Part shown: positions 1 through 7,557 of the stretch, one piece after another
Position numbering within the stretch: the stretch's first letter is position 1
Layout: each line of letters opens with the position of its first letter
Source of the DNA: a bacterium
GTDB taxonomy: Bacteria; Electryoneota; Electryoneia; Electryoneales; Electryoneaceae
DNA: 40,433 nt
Direction: 5' to 3'
NCBI GenBank assembly: GCA_028278125.1
Contig: JANQEY010000235.1
Coordinates: forward strand, 1-40,433
The notes under the pieces: model-generated
Told to the model about the DNA's origin: nothing
The model's input: the letters and a program-made list of their open reading frames with translations, nothing else
Databases searched by the model: none
Program-made: the position numbers and the translations under genes

Positions 1-280
1 TGTCTTTGACGACTGTACGGAAGCGGATTATTGATAATGCCCCAACGAGGCTGAATGCGCGGGCAATACTGTTGCCAATGACCATCATTACCAGTGCTAC
101 GACCATTGACATGATAACCATTGTAAGGAGGAATGACCTATTTATTGCCCTCTTCCTGTTGGTTATCCTGTATACAACGGAAATTATTAAACCAAGAACA
201 AAAGCAACTGATAAATTGAGTAGTACGCTACCGGTGGATAGAGGTCTGACCGAAGCTTGTAAATCACCGAGAAAATCCAT
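1..280 (-). CDS. DUF4956 family membrane protein, partial (3' end outside window)
   Basis: The minus strand reads open from an ATG at 280 to the window edge (93 codons). It has a hydrophobic segment at about residues 18-36, a short basic loop, and a second hydrophobic segment at about 48-66. The segment ARAFSLVGALSIIRFRT followed by VVKD is the hallmark of DUF4956 proteins, polytopic membrane proteins of unknown biochemical role. These genes are often adjacent to VTC-domain genes, and here the VTC gene lies 16 bp upstream on the same strand, so the two probably form one transcript. The start is chosen because an in-frame stop lies just upstream; the ribosome site is weak. The C-terminal half is not visible. 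Confidence 0.82.
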   Translation of the reverse strand, partial: MDFLGDLQASVRPLSTGSVLLNLSVAFVLGLIISVVYRITNRKRAINRSFLLTMVIMSMVVALVMMVIGNSIARAFSLVGALSIIRFRTVVKD

Positions 281-296
281 TAGCATCCACTTTCAA

Positions 297-1028
297 TCAT
301 TCAGAGGCAGCAGATGGTGTCCATGCATCAACACCGTTGCAATACTTTGAAAAGGGTTGTAAACGTAATCCGAAATCCTGCACCGCTCGTTTTACCCATT
401 GAGGCATCTTACCGTTAAACTTTACTTCCATGATAAAGAAATCATCGGCAAAAATTTTCATTTCTTCAAACATGCATATTTCGCTTAGTTTCGGCTTGGG
501 ATAACTGCGGATGGACAGATCAAGGGTTACACGAAGATTATCGTCACCAATACCCTTATAAGCTTCCCTCTCATAAGTGATCAAAGAATTCGGTTCAAGC
601 TTCAATCGTTTGGTCAGGTATATAAAACGGTTCAATGTAGTTTGAGCCGTGGGATCATCCTTATCAACAGGTTTGATTCGAGCGCCATTTAAAAGTAAGA
701 AAGAGTCAGAATATTTTACCTTGGTTCTCTCTTTAAAAATAGTATCCCCGATTTTTCTTTTTATCTCGAGAAAGACGATATCCTTTTCGTCAATGTCATT
801 GTAGGCACGAATTCGGAGTTTTTTCCTGACTTTTAATCCGTCTATTTTTTCGAAATAGAAAAGATTACCCGGAGTGTCCAGATAAATACTTCTGACAGAA
901 TACTGGTTGTTATTGCAGTCAGAGCAGAATCCGTCCAACTCCATATACGAAGATATTCTCTCTCGTAATTGATCAAGGTTTTTAAGTGGAACTCTGTATT
1001 TGTACTCTTTTCTCTCAAACCTGTTCAT
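297..1028 (-). CDS. VTC-domain protein (polyphosphate polymerase-like, CYTH/TTM fold)
   Basis: This 243-residue soluble protein has the basic and acidic strand motifs of the VTC/triphosphate-tunnel fold: RKEYKYRV near the N-terminus, SVRSIYLDTP, KVRKKLRIRAY, FLEIKRK, ITYEREAY, and IMEVKFNGKMPQWV near the C-terminus. In yeast Vtc4 this fold makes polyphosphate from ATP; most bacterial homologues are uncharacterised. It is followed 16 bp downstream by a DUF4956 gene, a common bacterial pairing, and preceded by an HlyD-like adaptor. I use the ATG at 1028 rather than the TTG one codon earlier. No signal peptide is visible, so it is probably cytoplasmic or held at the membrane by the DUF4956 partner. 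The family call is firm; polyphosphate synthesis is inference. Confidence 0.85.
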   Translation of the reverse strand: MNRFERKEYKYRVPLKNLDQLRERISSYMELDGFCSDCNNNQYSVRSIYLDTPGNLFYFEKIDGLKVRKKLRIRAYNDIDEKDIVFLEIKRKIGDTIFKERTKVKYSDSFLLLNGARIKPVDKDDPTAQTTLNRFIYLTKRLKLEPNSLITYEREAYKGIGDDNLRVTLDLSIRSYPKPKLSEICMFEEMKIFADDFFIMEVKFNGKMPQWVKRAVQDFGLRLQPFSKYCNGVDAWTPSAASE

Positions 1029-1070
1029 CAAAGCGGCCCGGACGTTTAAAAAATGTTTAATTACTATAAA

Positions 1071-2144
1071 CTATATATTGTTTGGCTGTATAATCAACAT
1101 GCGGATGGAATCCAGGATAGTATGTTTTCCACGATCAACACGTGCCGTACCCCGCATTCCACTACGCAATTTACCATCACTGTTATCCAGGTACGCGGTT
1201 AAAAATGCACCTGAAACTTCACCGTTGAGGTAATCCGTACCGTGGATAGTTGTGCTCAAATTGTATTTCTTTTCTGAGTTGAGCTTCAGTTTAATGTTGT
1301 CACCATATTCGATGTGCCCGATTGCTGCTTCAGGAATCGCTACAAGCGCTGAAACAGTGTCCGTTCTTTCAATAGACAGGATTATGTCATCGATCCCGCC
1401 TATCTGTACCGTTCCATTGATAGGCGATACAATCGGTTCAAGCACCCCAAGTGTTTCCAGGGCAGCGATTAATTCTTTCTCACGTTGATTAACTTGTGCG
1501 TTGGCAATTTCAATATCTTCTGGCCTTGCGCCAGCTTCCAGCGCATTTATTTTCGCACGTGCCAGTTCAAGACCCGTTTGCAGAACTTGCAACCTTCCTT
1601 CGGTCTGCTGCCATAGTGATAAGGCTGCAATTCCCTGTTCATATAGACTTTTTACCCTGGCATGTTCAAGCCTGAATGTTTCCAGTTCAGCGTTTGCCTG
1701 CTCATAATCTTTCCTGGCAACTGCCAGGTCTTCTTCTCTTCCACCGGCTCGAAGAGCGCTCTCTTCTGCCCTGGCTTCCAGCAGTTGGGCCTCAACTATG
1801 CCGATTTCAGTGGTCGCTTTCCGTGAGATAATTACCGCGACTGTATCACCACGGTCAACCATACCCCCATCTTTCAGGTGATTGTTGACCCTGAGTTCTA
1901 TGAGATCCGGTCGGTCGAAATTGAACATCAATCTCGGGGTAGAGATACCCAGGTCATCCCTGTTCCATTCAGTTGTTATTTCCCCGGCACCAGCCTGACG
2001 TATTGTCCAGACAGCAGTTGGTTCAATAATAAATGGACCTTTAACCGTCTGTGGGAAAGGTGCAAATAGTCCCACCAAGATTAAAATCGCAAAAAAAACG
2101 CTCGCTATTATCCTTCGATTTCTAATAGAATTCAAATATTTCAT
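1071..2144 (-). CDS. HlyD-family membrane fusion (periplasmic adaptor) protein
   Basis: The protein (357 residues from the ATG at 2144) has one N-terminal transmembrane helix at about residues 10-26, an early barrel or lipoyl-like part, and a long Ala/Glu/Leu-rich coiled-coil hairpin at about 110-235 (for example EAQLLEARAEESALRAG and ALEAGARPEDIEIANAQV). A returning beta segment contains SPINGTVQIGGI, typical of the lipoyl half-motif of HlyD/MFP proteins. A C-terminal beta domain ends in GMRGTARVDRG. Such proteins link an inner-membrane transporter or peptidase to the outer membrane. No ABC transporter or outer-membrane partner is in the window. It lies 42 bp upstream of the VTC gene on the same strand. 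A TTG at 2156 is a possible but less likely start. Confidence 0.82.
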   Translation of the reverse strand: MKYLNSIRNRRIIASVFFAILILVGLFAPFPQTVKGPFIIEPTAVWTIRQAGAGEITTEWNRDDLGISTPRLMFNFDRPDLIELRVNNHLKDGGMVDRGDTVAVIISRKATTEIGIVEAQLLEARAEESALRAGGREEDLAVARKDYEQANAELETFRLEHARVKSLYEQGIAALSLWQQTEGRLQVLQTGLELARAKINALEAGARPEDIEIANAQVNQREKELIAALETLGVLEPIVSPINGTVQIGGIDDIILSIERTDTVSALVAIPEAAIGHIEYGDNIKLKLNSEKKYNLSTTIHGTDYLNGEVSGAFLTAYLDNSDGKLRSGMRGTARVDRGKHTILDSIRMLIIQPNNI

Positions 2145-2156
2145 AACTATTTTCAA

Positions 2157-2360
2157 TTAATCCAAAGTGGGAAATTTCCCCCGAGAAAAAATCAAATTTA
2201 TCAAAGCTAATATCGTATAATTATTTAAATATTTCAAGAACTTTCAGCTTAAAGGTACTGAAGTACACAATTAAATAATATATCAATCTATTTGCTTGCG
2301 GTTCTATTTCCCTTCCTATAAATTAAACGCTCTAATTGATCTTTGGTTTATTCAATTACT
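2157..2360. other. Divergent intergenic promoter region
   Basis: AT-rich spacer between the minus-strand HlyD gene and the plus-strand B12 riboswitch; it must carry promoters for both directions. On the plus strand TTGCTT (2292-2297) and TATAAA (2317-2322) could serve as -35 and -10 elements 39 bp before the aptamer, but the 19-nt spacer is long and the assignment is weak. No coding potential or repeat was seen. Confidence 0.35.
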
Positions 2361-2556
2361 CTCAGAGTGCCAGGTGGCTTAATCGGGAATCCCGTTCAAA
2401 TCGGGAGCGGCCCCCGCCACGGTAAACGAGGACGATTGCAACAGTATACCACTGGAAAAAACCCATCTCTATTAAAACCGGTGCAGGTCAATGGGGTGGA
2501 TTTTCCGGGAAGGTGTTGCAGGAGGACGATTCGTGAGCCCGGAGACCGGCTTTGAG
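2361..2556 (+). promoter_or_regulatory. Cobalamin (B12) riboswitch
   Basis: The sequence carries the conserved core of the cobalamin aptamer in the right order: a GTGCC segment, GGGAA near 2385, the block GCGGCCCCCGCCACGGTAA (about 2406-2425), ACCACTGG near 2449, GGTGCAGGTC near 2482, and the terminal B12-box-like GAGCCCGGAGACCGGC (2535-2550). The ends close as a P1-like stem: CTCAGAG (2361-2367) pairs with CTTTGAG (2550-2556), including one G-T wobble. It lies about 310 nt upstream of a BtuB-like receptor gene, the expected target. Adenosylcobalamin or another corrinoid should lower expression of the downstream operon. The class and preferred ligand cannot be told by eye. Confidence 0.93.
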
Positions 2557-2616
2557 TTTAACCTGGATTTCCCGGGGCAGCGGAATAACAGCTAAAACAG
2601 TCGTCTAAATGCCCGC

Positions 2617-2635
2617 CTGAAAAACCTGTTTTCAG
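2617..2635 (+). other. Hairpin in the riboswitch expression platform
   Basis: CTGAAAA (2617-2623) pairs perfectly with TTTTCAG (2629-2635) around a 5-nt loop. It lies between the aptamer and the SD-covering hairpin and could be part of the switching structure. No poly-T run follows, so it does not look like an intrinsic terminator. Confidence 0.4.
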
Positions 2636-2643
2636 CCATAAGC

Positions 2644-2671
2644 TCCTCCCGGGCGATCGAAATCGGGAGGA
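2644..2671 (+). promoter_or_regulatory. Hairpin covering a Shine-Dalgarno sequence (candidate riboswitch expression platform)
   Basis: TCCTCCCG (2644-2651) pairs perfectly with CGGGAGGA (2664-2671) around a 12-nt loop. The 3' arm contains GGGAGGA, a near-perfect ribosome-binding site 6 nt before an ATG at 2678. The hairpin would hide this site from ribosomes. It lies about 90 nt downstream of the cobalamin aptamer, a place where a translational expression platform is plausible. Switching by the aptamer is inference. Confidence 0.5.
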
Positions 2672-2677
2672 TTTCGT

Positions 2678-2857
2678 ATGTTTAGTATTATTCTCAAGCT
2701 TCACTTTTTCCACCTTGAAGAGCCCTTATCCGGCAAATCTTTTCAAAACGAAGACAGCAAAATCCCTGGCTTCTCTTCATCAGTTTTGAAGAATAGTCCA
2801 ATCTGTAATGAATTAGTTGGAAAAATACTTTCCGTTCAAACAATTCATTCCAGGTAA
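2678..2857 (+). CDS. Hypothetical 59-residue leader ORF between the B12 riboswitch and btuB
   Basis: An open frame of 59 codons runs from ATG 2678 to TAA 2855-2857. It has a strong SD (GGGAGGA, 2665-2671) six bases before the ATG, inside a hairpin. Its stop codon overlaps AAGGGG (2856-2861), the ribosome site of the receptor gene that starts at 2870, an arrangement suited to translational coupling. The predicted peptide begins MFSIILKLHFFH and has no clear signal peptide, membrane helix or known domain. A 59-codon frame can occur by chance in a leader this long, so the gene is tentative. It may act in regulation through its translation rather than as a protein. Confidence 0.38.
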   Translation: MFSIILKLHFFHLEEPLSGKSFQNEDSKIPGFSSSVLKNSPICNELVGKILSVQTIHSR

Positions 2858-2869
2858 GGGGACTGTCTT

Positions 2870-5149
2870 ATGAAAAATGTTTCGGTTGCCATTATTCTAA
2901 TGGTAATGGCAGGCTGTCTGTCAGCACAGTCTTTAAAACATCCGCCGGTTATAACCGGTAACGTTTTGGATGCCGAGTCCAACAGTCCCCTGGTTGGGGC
3001 TCATATCCTGGTAAAAGAAACGGGACAGGTTATAACCTCAACACAATCCGGTGAATACAACGTACAAAATCTCTCCCCGGGATCTTATGTTTTGAGAGCT
3101 TCCTTTATCGGATATGAATCCACTTCTAGAGAAGTACGGATCAGAGAAGGTGCCACATTAACGGCAAATTTCTTCCTCGAATCCCAGTCATTACAGAACC
3201 CTCCTGTAGTATATACAACACAGCCATATGAACTTCCCGGTTCACATGTCCTGGATGAATCATTCCTTAGGAATTCGGGAGGAGTTAATGTGGGTGAAGT
3301 AATACAAAGTGCACCCGGTGTACAGATTGTTGATGAAGGTTCACCAGGAAAAAAGAAAATCGCGAGTATTCGAGGCTGCCGTCCCGAACATGTAATTGTT
3401 CTCCTGGATGGAATTCCACTTAATGATGGAAATGGTAGTGCGGTCGACTTATCGGGTATCCCACTCAAGGGAATACAGCAGATAGAGATTCAGGCTGGAA
3501 CTGGCCCTGAAGGTGGTCCCGGTGGGATCGGTGGAGTTATAAAGATTAAGTCATCACCGGGTTATAATTCATCCCCGTTGACGTTAAATACTTCGATTGA
3601 ACTCCAAAGCTATGACACCGAGAGCCTGGATTTAAATCTTGTTGTCAACACGGGGAAGTATCAACTATCGGGATATGGGCGCTTTCTAAACACGGACGGG
3701 GACTTTAAATATCTTGATGAACGCGGGAAAGAAAAAACTCGATATAATAATTCAGTCTGGCGTAATCTTGGGTTTGTAAACGGCAGGGTGAACCTATCAA
3801 CGGACTGGGAGATAAAATCAACAATCTCATTTGATCAATCGGAAGCAGGCAGCCCGTCACTTCTCTACCAGGCACCAACACCTGAAGCTGAACAGCATGA
3901 GAATAATTACCGGTTCTATACTTCCATACAAAATAACGGTTTCAGGAATAATTTCCAGGTTGACCTGTTTTACCAATTCAAAGAGAAGAGTTTTATAAAT
4001 CCGAGAGAACAGGAAATTCCTGAAACCGGTGAAATCGTTCTTCATTCTCCTGTAGACATATTGGAAAAAGATAACAGGATGGGACTAAAGGTCTTGTTAA
4101 ACAACGACAGAGGTATGAATGAGTCTCGTCACGGTTATTATGGCATAGAGCTTGGCACAATGCTGGAGAGGTATACCAGTGAAGATCGGATATTACAGAA
4201 CGAGAGGTTGCCGGATGGTACTAATCGCTGGTTAGCGTGCATAAAAGGATTTTACGATTACTCAGTATTTTTTAAGGGAATAAGATGGAACACTCGTGGA
4301 ACCTTAAGAAGCGACAATTACCGCGATTATCCAGGTAAATATGTATCTCCCCTGAGTCCTGAATCATCTCAATATCTATCATCACAGGTTCGTTCCGCAA
4401 TCTCACCTGAGGAATCACGCAACGGCTGGATGTACAATTTATTCATTTCCGCCGGGAATAATTATGCCCCGCCATCATTCACCAGCACTTTCCTGGTTGA
4501 ATCAATATATGCCGTGGGCAATCCTGATCTTAAACCTGAACGGGCAGTTGAAGTGTCCATCGGTAGCGGGATTTTTTTCCGTGGATCCAATGTTTTTGAG
4601 TTAACGTGTTCAGCGTTTAGAAGAAACATAGAAGATAAGATCACCTGGAGGCGTAATTTTCGTGGCCAATATAAACCGGAAAATACCGACCAGGTTGAAG
4701 CGTCAGGTGTTGAGATATATTCCAGGTTAAAAACCTTTTCTGAGAGGTTGACATTATCGACAACTTATGCGTTTCAAAAAGTAATTAACTCGGACAGCAG
4801 CTCACCCTATTATTTGAATTTTATACCCTTCCAGCCTGAATACTACGGATCATTCCAACTTGGTTATGATTTGAATTTCTTACGACTGATGCTCGATTCA
4901 AGGTATTCAGGCAGAAGATATACTACTGAAAGCAACCTTGATTATAGGAACACATCAGGCGGTGGGCTTGAACCATATATCGTCTACGATCTAGCAGTCA
5001 GCCGCGGTTTTACTCCATGGAACACAAATTTTGAAATAATCGCCGGTATCGATAATGTCTTCGATACCAGTTACGAATTAATCGACAGAATGCCCATGCC
5101 GGGGAGGATCTGGCTTTTACGTGTCAGTTTAACATACAACAAGAGGTAG
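2870..5149 (+). CDS. btuB: TonB-dependent receptor, BtuB-like (cobalamin/corrinoid uptake)
   Basis: A 759-residue outer-membrane receptor. Residues 1-19 form a signal sequence; the MAGC just before the predicted cleavage also resembles a lipobox. Residues about 28-108 form a carboxypeptidase-regulatory-like beta domain (ITGNVLDAESNSPLVGAHI), common at the N-terminus of FCB TonB receptors. The plug follows at about 130-230, with GEVIQSAPGVQI, IRGCRPEHVIVLLDGIPL and GGIGGVIKIK. The rest alternates aromatic and polar residues as a barrel, with the TonB-receptor signature NPDLKPERA near residue 555 and a final segment IDNVFDTSYELI ending in RVSLTYNKR. Control by the B12 riboswitch and the following BtuG-like gene (5-bp gap) support corrinoids as substrate. 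SD AAGGGG lies 8 nt before the ATG. Confidence 0.9.
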   Translation: MKNVSVAIILMVMAGCLSAQSLKHPPVITGNVLDAESNSPLVGAHILVKETGQVITSTQSGEYNVQNLSPGSYVLRASFIGYESTSREVRIREGATLTANFFLESQSLQNPPVVYTTQPYELPGSHVLDESFLRNSGGVNVGEVIQSAPGVQIVDEGSPGKKKIASIRGCRPEHVIVLLDGIPLNDGNGSAVDLSGIPLKGIQQIEIQAGTGPEGGPGGIGGVIKIKSSPGYNSSPLTLNTSIELQSYDTESLDLNLVVNTGKYQLSGYGRFLNTDGDFKYLDERGKEKTRYNNSVWRNLGFVNGRVNLSTDWEIKSTISFDQSEAGSPSLLYQAPTPEAEQHENNYRFYTSIQNNGFRNNFQVDLFYQFKEKSFINPREQEIPETGEIVLHSPVDILEKDNRMGLKVLLNNDRGMNESRHGYYGIELGTMLERYTSEDRILQNERLPDGTNRWLACIKGFYDYSVFFKGIRWNTRGTLRSDNYRDYPGKYVSPLSPESSQYLSSQVRSAISPEESRNGWMYNLFISAGNNYAPPSFTSTFLVESIYAVGNPDLKPERAVEVSIGSGIFFRGSNVFELTCSAFRRNIEDKITWRRNFRGQYKPENTDQVEASGVEIYSRLKTFSERLTLSTTYAFQKVINSDSSSPYYLNFIPFQPEYYGSFQLGYDLNFLRLMLDSRYSGRRYTTESNLDYRNTSGGGLEPYIVYDLAVSRGFTPWNTNFEIIAGIDNVFDTSYELIDRMPMPGRIWLLRVSLTYNKR

Positions 5150-5154
5150 GGAAA

Positions 5155-6216
5155 ATGTTAAATCCGAAAAACCAAACGAAATTGTTCAGAGTTTTCATGT
5201 TAATCGTTACAGGGTTGTTTGTATTTGTTCTATTTACTGGATGTAGCGATGAGGAATCTCCTACAGAACCTGTAATTGTAACCGGAAGCAGGTACCTGAC
5301 AATCGCTGGGGAAAGTTCACTTTCAATAATGGATCTGGAGACTTCAGAATTTGTTGATGTGGAATTGGGGCTTGGGAGTTTTTCAAATTGGATTATCCCG
5401 GACAATGATCACCTGTATGTAATCAATAGTGGTTCTAATGACATCAGCGTTTTTTCAAATTTAGATTCCACTTTCAATTTTGAAGAACTTATTGATATAG
5501 GACAGGAGCGTAATTTAAACCCATATTCAGGAACTTTGTTGGGCGATGATTACTTATTAACCACGAATAATTTGCAGAATACCGTTACAGTTCTTGATAA
5601 AAGTAACAGGGCGATTGCCTGGGAATTCCTAACCGGAACAGCACCTTCAGGAATTGTTGAGCATTTTGGAACGGAAAACGCGTTTGTTATATGTTCTGGA
5701 TACAATTATGACGACTACAGTTTTGGTGAGGGCTGCGTGTATTACCAAAATATAAATGGAGAAATTCTTGACAGCCTGGTTGTGGGAATTAATGCACAGT
5801 TTGCGGCGATGGACTCAGATGGTTTTCTACATGTAGTCTGTACAGGAAATTATTTTGATGTTACCGGTGAAGTATGGGTACTGTCCACAGATCAAATGGA
5901 ACTGGTTGAGACAATCCCGTTTGAAGGATATCCCGGACGCATTTCTCTTGCATCCTGGGGAACTGCCTACATTGCCGCCGGTGGTTGGGAGACCGAAGGA
6001 GTGGTTTTAACCTATGACTGGCAGACACTGTCTGGTGGATCGGAAATATCAGTTGGGTTGGGAGCATCGGATATTATCGTCGATGAGGAAAATGAGTCGG
6101 TTTTCGTGACGTGTTTTAATGACCTTGAATTGGCAGAAATTAAAGCGGATACAATTTATGCGGTTCATGACCTTGAAGAACCACCAAACGCATTGAGTAT
6201 CTGGGAAATAGAATAA
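5155..6216 (+). CDS. Surface lipoprotein with YncE-like beta-propeller, BtuG-like
   Basis: A 353-residue lipoprotein: basic N-terminus, hydrophobic segment at about 12-28, lipobox FTGC with Cys30, then an acidic SDEESPTEP linker. The rest consists of repeated blade-like units (YLTIAGESSLSIMDLET, HLYVINSGSNDISVFSN, NNLQNTVTVLDKSNRAIAW, VWVLSTDQMELVETI), typical of YncE-type seven-bladed propellers. In Bacteroides, BtuG is a propeller lipoprotein that caps BtuB on the cell surface and binds B12 very tightly. The fold, the lipid anchor, the position directly after btuB and the shared riboswitch all point to the same job here. The SD (AGGTAGGGA) overlaps the btuB stop, suggesting coupled translation. 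Corrinoid binding is inference. Confidence 0.8.
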   Translation: MLNPKNQTKLFRVFMLIVTGLFVFVLFTGCSDEESPTEPVIVTGSRYLTIAGESSLSIMDLETSEFVDVELGLGSFSNWIIPDNDHLYVINSGSNDISVFSNLDSTFNFEELIDIGQERNLNPYSGTLLGDDYLLTTNNLQNTVTVLDKSNRAIAWEFLTGTAPSGIVEHFGTENAFVICSGYNYDDYSFGEGCVYYQNINGEILDSLVVGINAQFAAMDSDGFLHVVCTGNYFDVTGEVWVLSTDQMELVETIPFEGYPGRISLASWGTAYIAAGGWETEGVVLTYDWQTLSGGSEISVGLGASDIIVDEENESVFVTCFNDLELAEIKADTIYAVHDLEEPPNALSIWEIE

Positions 6217-6253
6217 CTTTTCTGAACAGGTATGTAATAAACATCAGGTGGGA

Positions 6254-7435
6254 TTAAACAACAAGTTCCAGTTTGATCTTTTTATCCCTCCTGGTGTCAA
6301 CTTTAACCGGTTCAATATCCTGGCCGAGTGAGTTTTTTGTCATCACCAGGACAGGTTTTAATGGAGCTGCGTCATGTATTTGAGTAACTACTCCATAATA
6401 ACCGGCATATTCTTCAAACTGGGTCTTTAATACCCTGACCAGCGATCCGACCGGGTATAATTGTACAACTTTACACAGGGCTTTGACCGCATGACTGTTC
6501 CAGGCAATCCCGGCTTCGTTAACGATCATCGAAAGAGCTTCCTCTGGGGTAAGCAGAACATCGTCGATAGCGCCTGATACAAGGTTGTCGAAGTGATTTG
6601 CCACAGCGAGAATAACTGAATGGCGAAAGATGCTGGTTCCTTCTTTGGTGCTACGTTTTGTGGGAGGGATATCCTCGGCTTTTAACCCGGCAGGATATCC
6701 TTTCCCGTCCAGGCGTTCGTGATGCTGATGTACAGTCTGTTGTTCACGGTAACTGTCCGGATCGCTGCTCTTGATAAGATGCATGGATATTGTGGGGTGT
6801 TCTCGCATCATCGCTTCCATCTCACTGTCGGATATACCCTTTTTCAAAGAATTGTTTGTCAACAGGATTATTTTTCCGAGATCGTGAGTTAAAGATGCTG
6901 TCGCCAGTATCCGCAGTTCTTCCCATGGCATATCTAGCTGGTTACCAATCAGAATACAGAGCAGGGTTGTGTCAACTGCATGTTGGTATTCTTTTTCACT
7001 GTTTGTAAGAACAGGGATTGAGGCGAAAAGCCTGATGTTATTGGAGATTACGGACTCGATCAGGTCGGCAGCCATCTCCCTGAATGAGGATAATTGAATA
7101 ATATTCTTAAGCTTTGGGTCAGTTGAAATTCTTTGTTTAATAAATAGTGGATCAAGATTGTTCAGTGCCTGGTTCGCCCTGATTTTTTTTGCTGCTTCTT
7201 CAACACTAATAGCTGCCGCGCGTCTAATGGTAGCTTCTATAACCTGTTCGGGGACTATTGTGTCTGAGATAGTGTCAAGGAGGTAGATGTAACTATGTTC
7301 GCGTTCTTTCAGCTTGTTGATCATTTCTTCGTTTAAACGGAAACCCGCAGCCAGCAATAATTCACCGTTATCACTGAATACCGAACGACCAACAACCTCG
7401 CCTTCTTCCAGCTTCTGGACACTGACAAGATTCAT
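6254..7435 (-). CDS. HD-GYP domain protein (probable cyclic-di-GMP phosphodiesterase), copy A
   Basis: A 393-residue cytoplasmic protein. Residues 1-60 hold a small N-terminal beta domain (EGEVVGRSVFSDNGELLLAAG), as often precedes HD-GYP domains. A helical linker follows, then an HD-GYP domain at about 148-330. The metal and catalytic signature is intact: H152, HDLGK (184-188), H213, HHERLDGKGYP (238-248) and a later FRHSVILAVANHFDNL. HD-GYP proteins hydrolyse cyclic-di-GMP to pGpG and GMP. The C-terminal 60 residues (LYPVGSLVRV and following) form a beta-rich tail usual in this group. It has no receiver or membrane sensor. It lies 122 bp downstream of a close paralogue of identical length. 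Its 3' end faces the BtuG-like gene across 37 bp. Confidence 0.88.
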   Translation of the reverse strand: MNLVSVQKLEEGEVVGRSVFSDNGELLLAAGFRLNEEMINKLKEREHSYIYLLDTISDTIVPEQVIEATIRRAAAISVEEAAKKIRANQALNNLDPLFIKQRISTDPKLKNIIQLSSFREMAADLIESVISNNIRLFASIPVLTNSEKEYQHAVDTTLLCILIGNQLDMPWEELRILATASLTHDLGKIILLTNNSLKKGISDSEMEAMMREHPTISMHLIKSSDPDSYREQQTVHQHHERLDGKGYPAGLKAEDIPPTKRSTKEGTSIFRHSVILAVANHFDNLVSGAIDDVLLTPEEALSMIVNEAGIAWNSHAVKALCKVVQLYPVGSLVRVLKTQFEEYAGYYGVVTQIHDAAPLKPVLVMTKNSLGQDIEPVKVDTRRDKKIKLELVV

Positions 7436-7476
7436 TGTTACCCTGTAATTTCGATTTAAAAATCACACACTAATTG

Positions 7477-7497
7477 AACCGCTTCAGCGGTTTTTTT
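7477..7497 (+). terminator. Intrinsic-terminator-like hairpin with T-run on the plus strand
   Basis: AACCGC (7477-7482), loop TTCA, GCGGTT (7487-7492), followed by a run of seven T residues (7491-7497). Both flanking genes are on the minus strand, so the T-run points antisense to them; in the minus direction the hairpin has an A-run before it and no U-run after it. Confidence 0.55.
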
Positions 7498-7557
7498 CCA
7501 TTAGTCCAAACACGCCAGGAATAGATAAAATATTATAAAACTTCACTAAGAGATTAA

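Noticed and set aside
6..350. 114-codon plus-strand frame at the window start
   Set aside because: Antisense to the DUF4956 gene, whose conserved motif is on the minus strand.
2343..2555. 70-codon open frame across the B12 riboswitch
   Set aside because: It coincides with the conserved aptamer sequence, has no ribosome site, and its composition follows the RNA structure.
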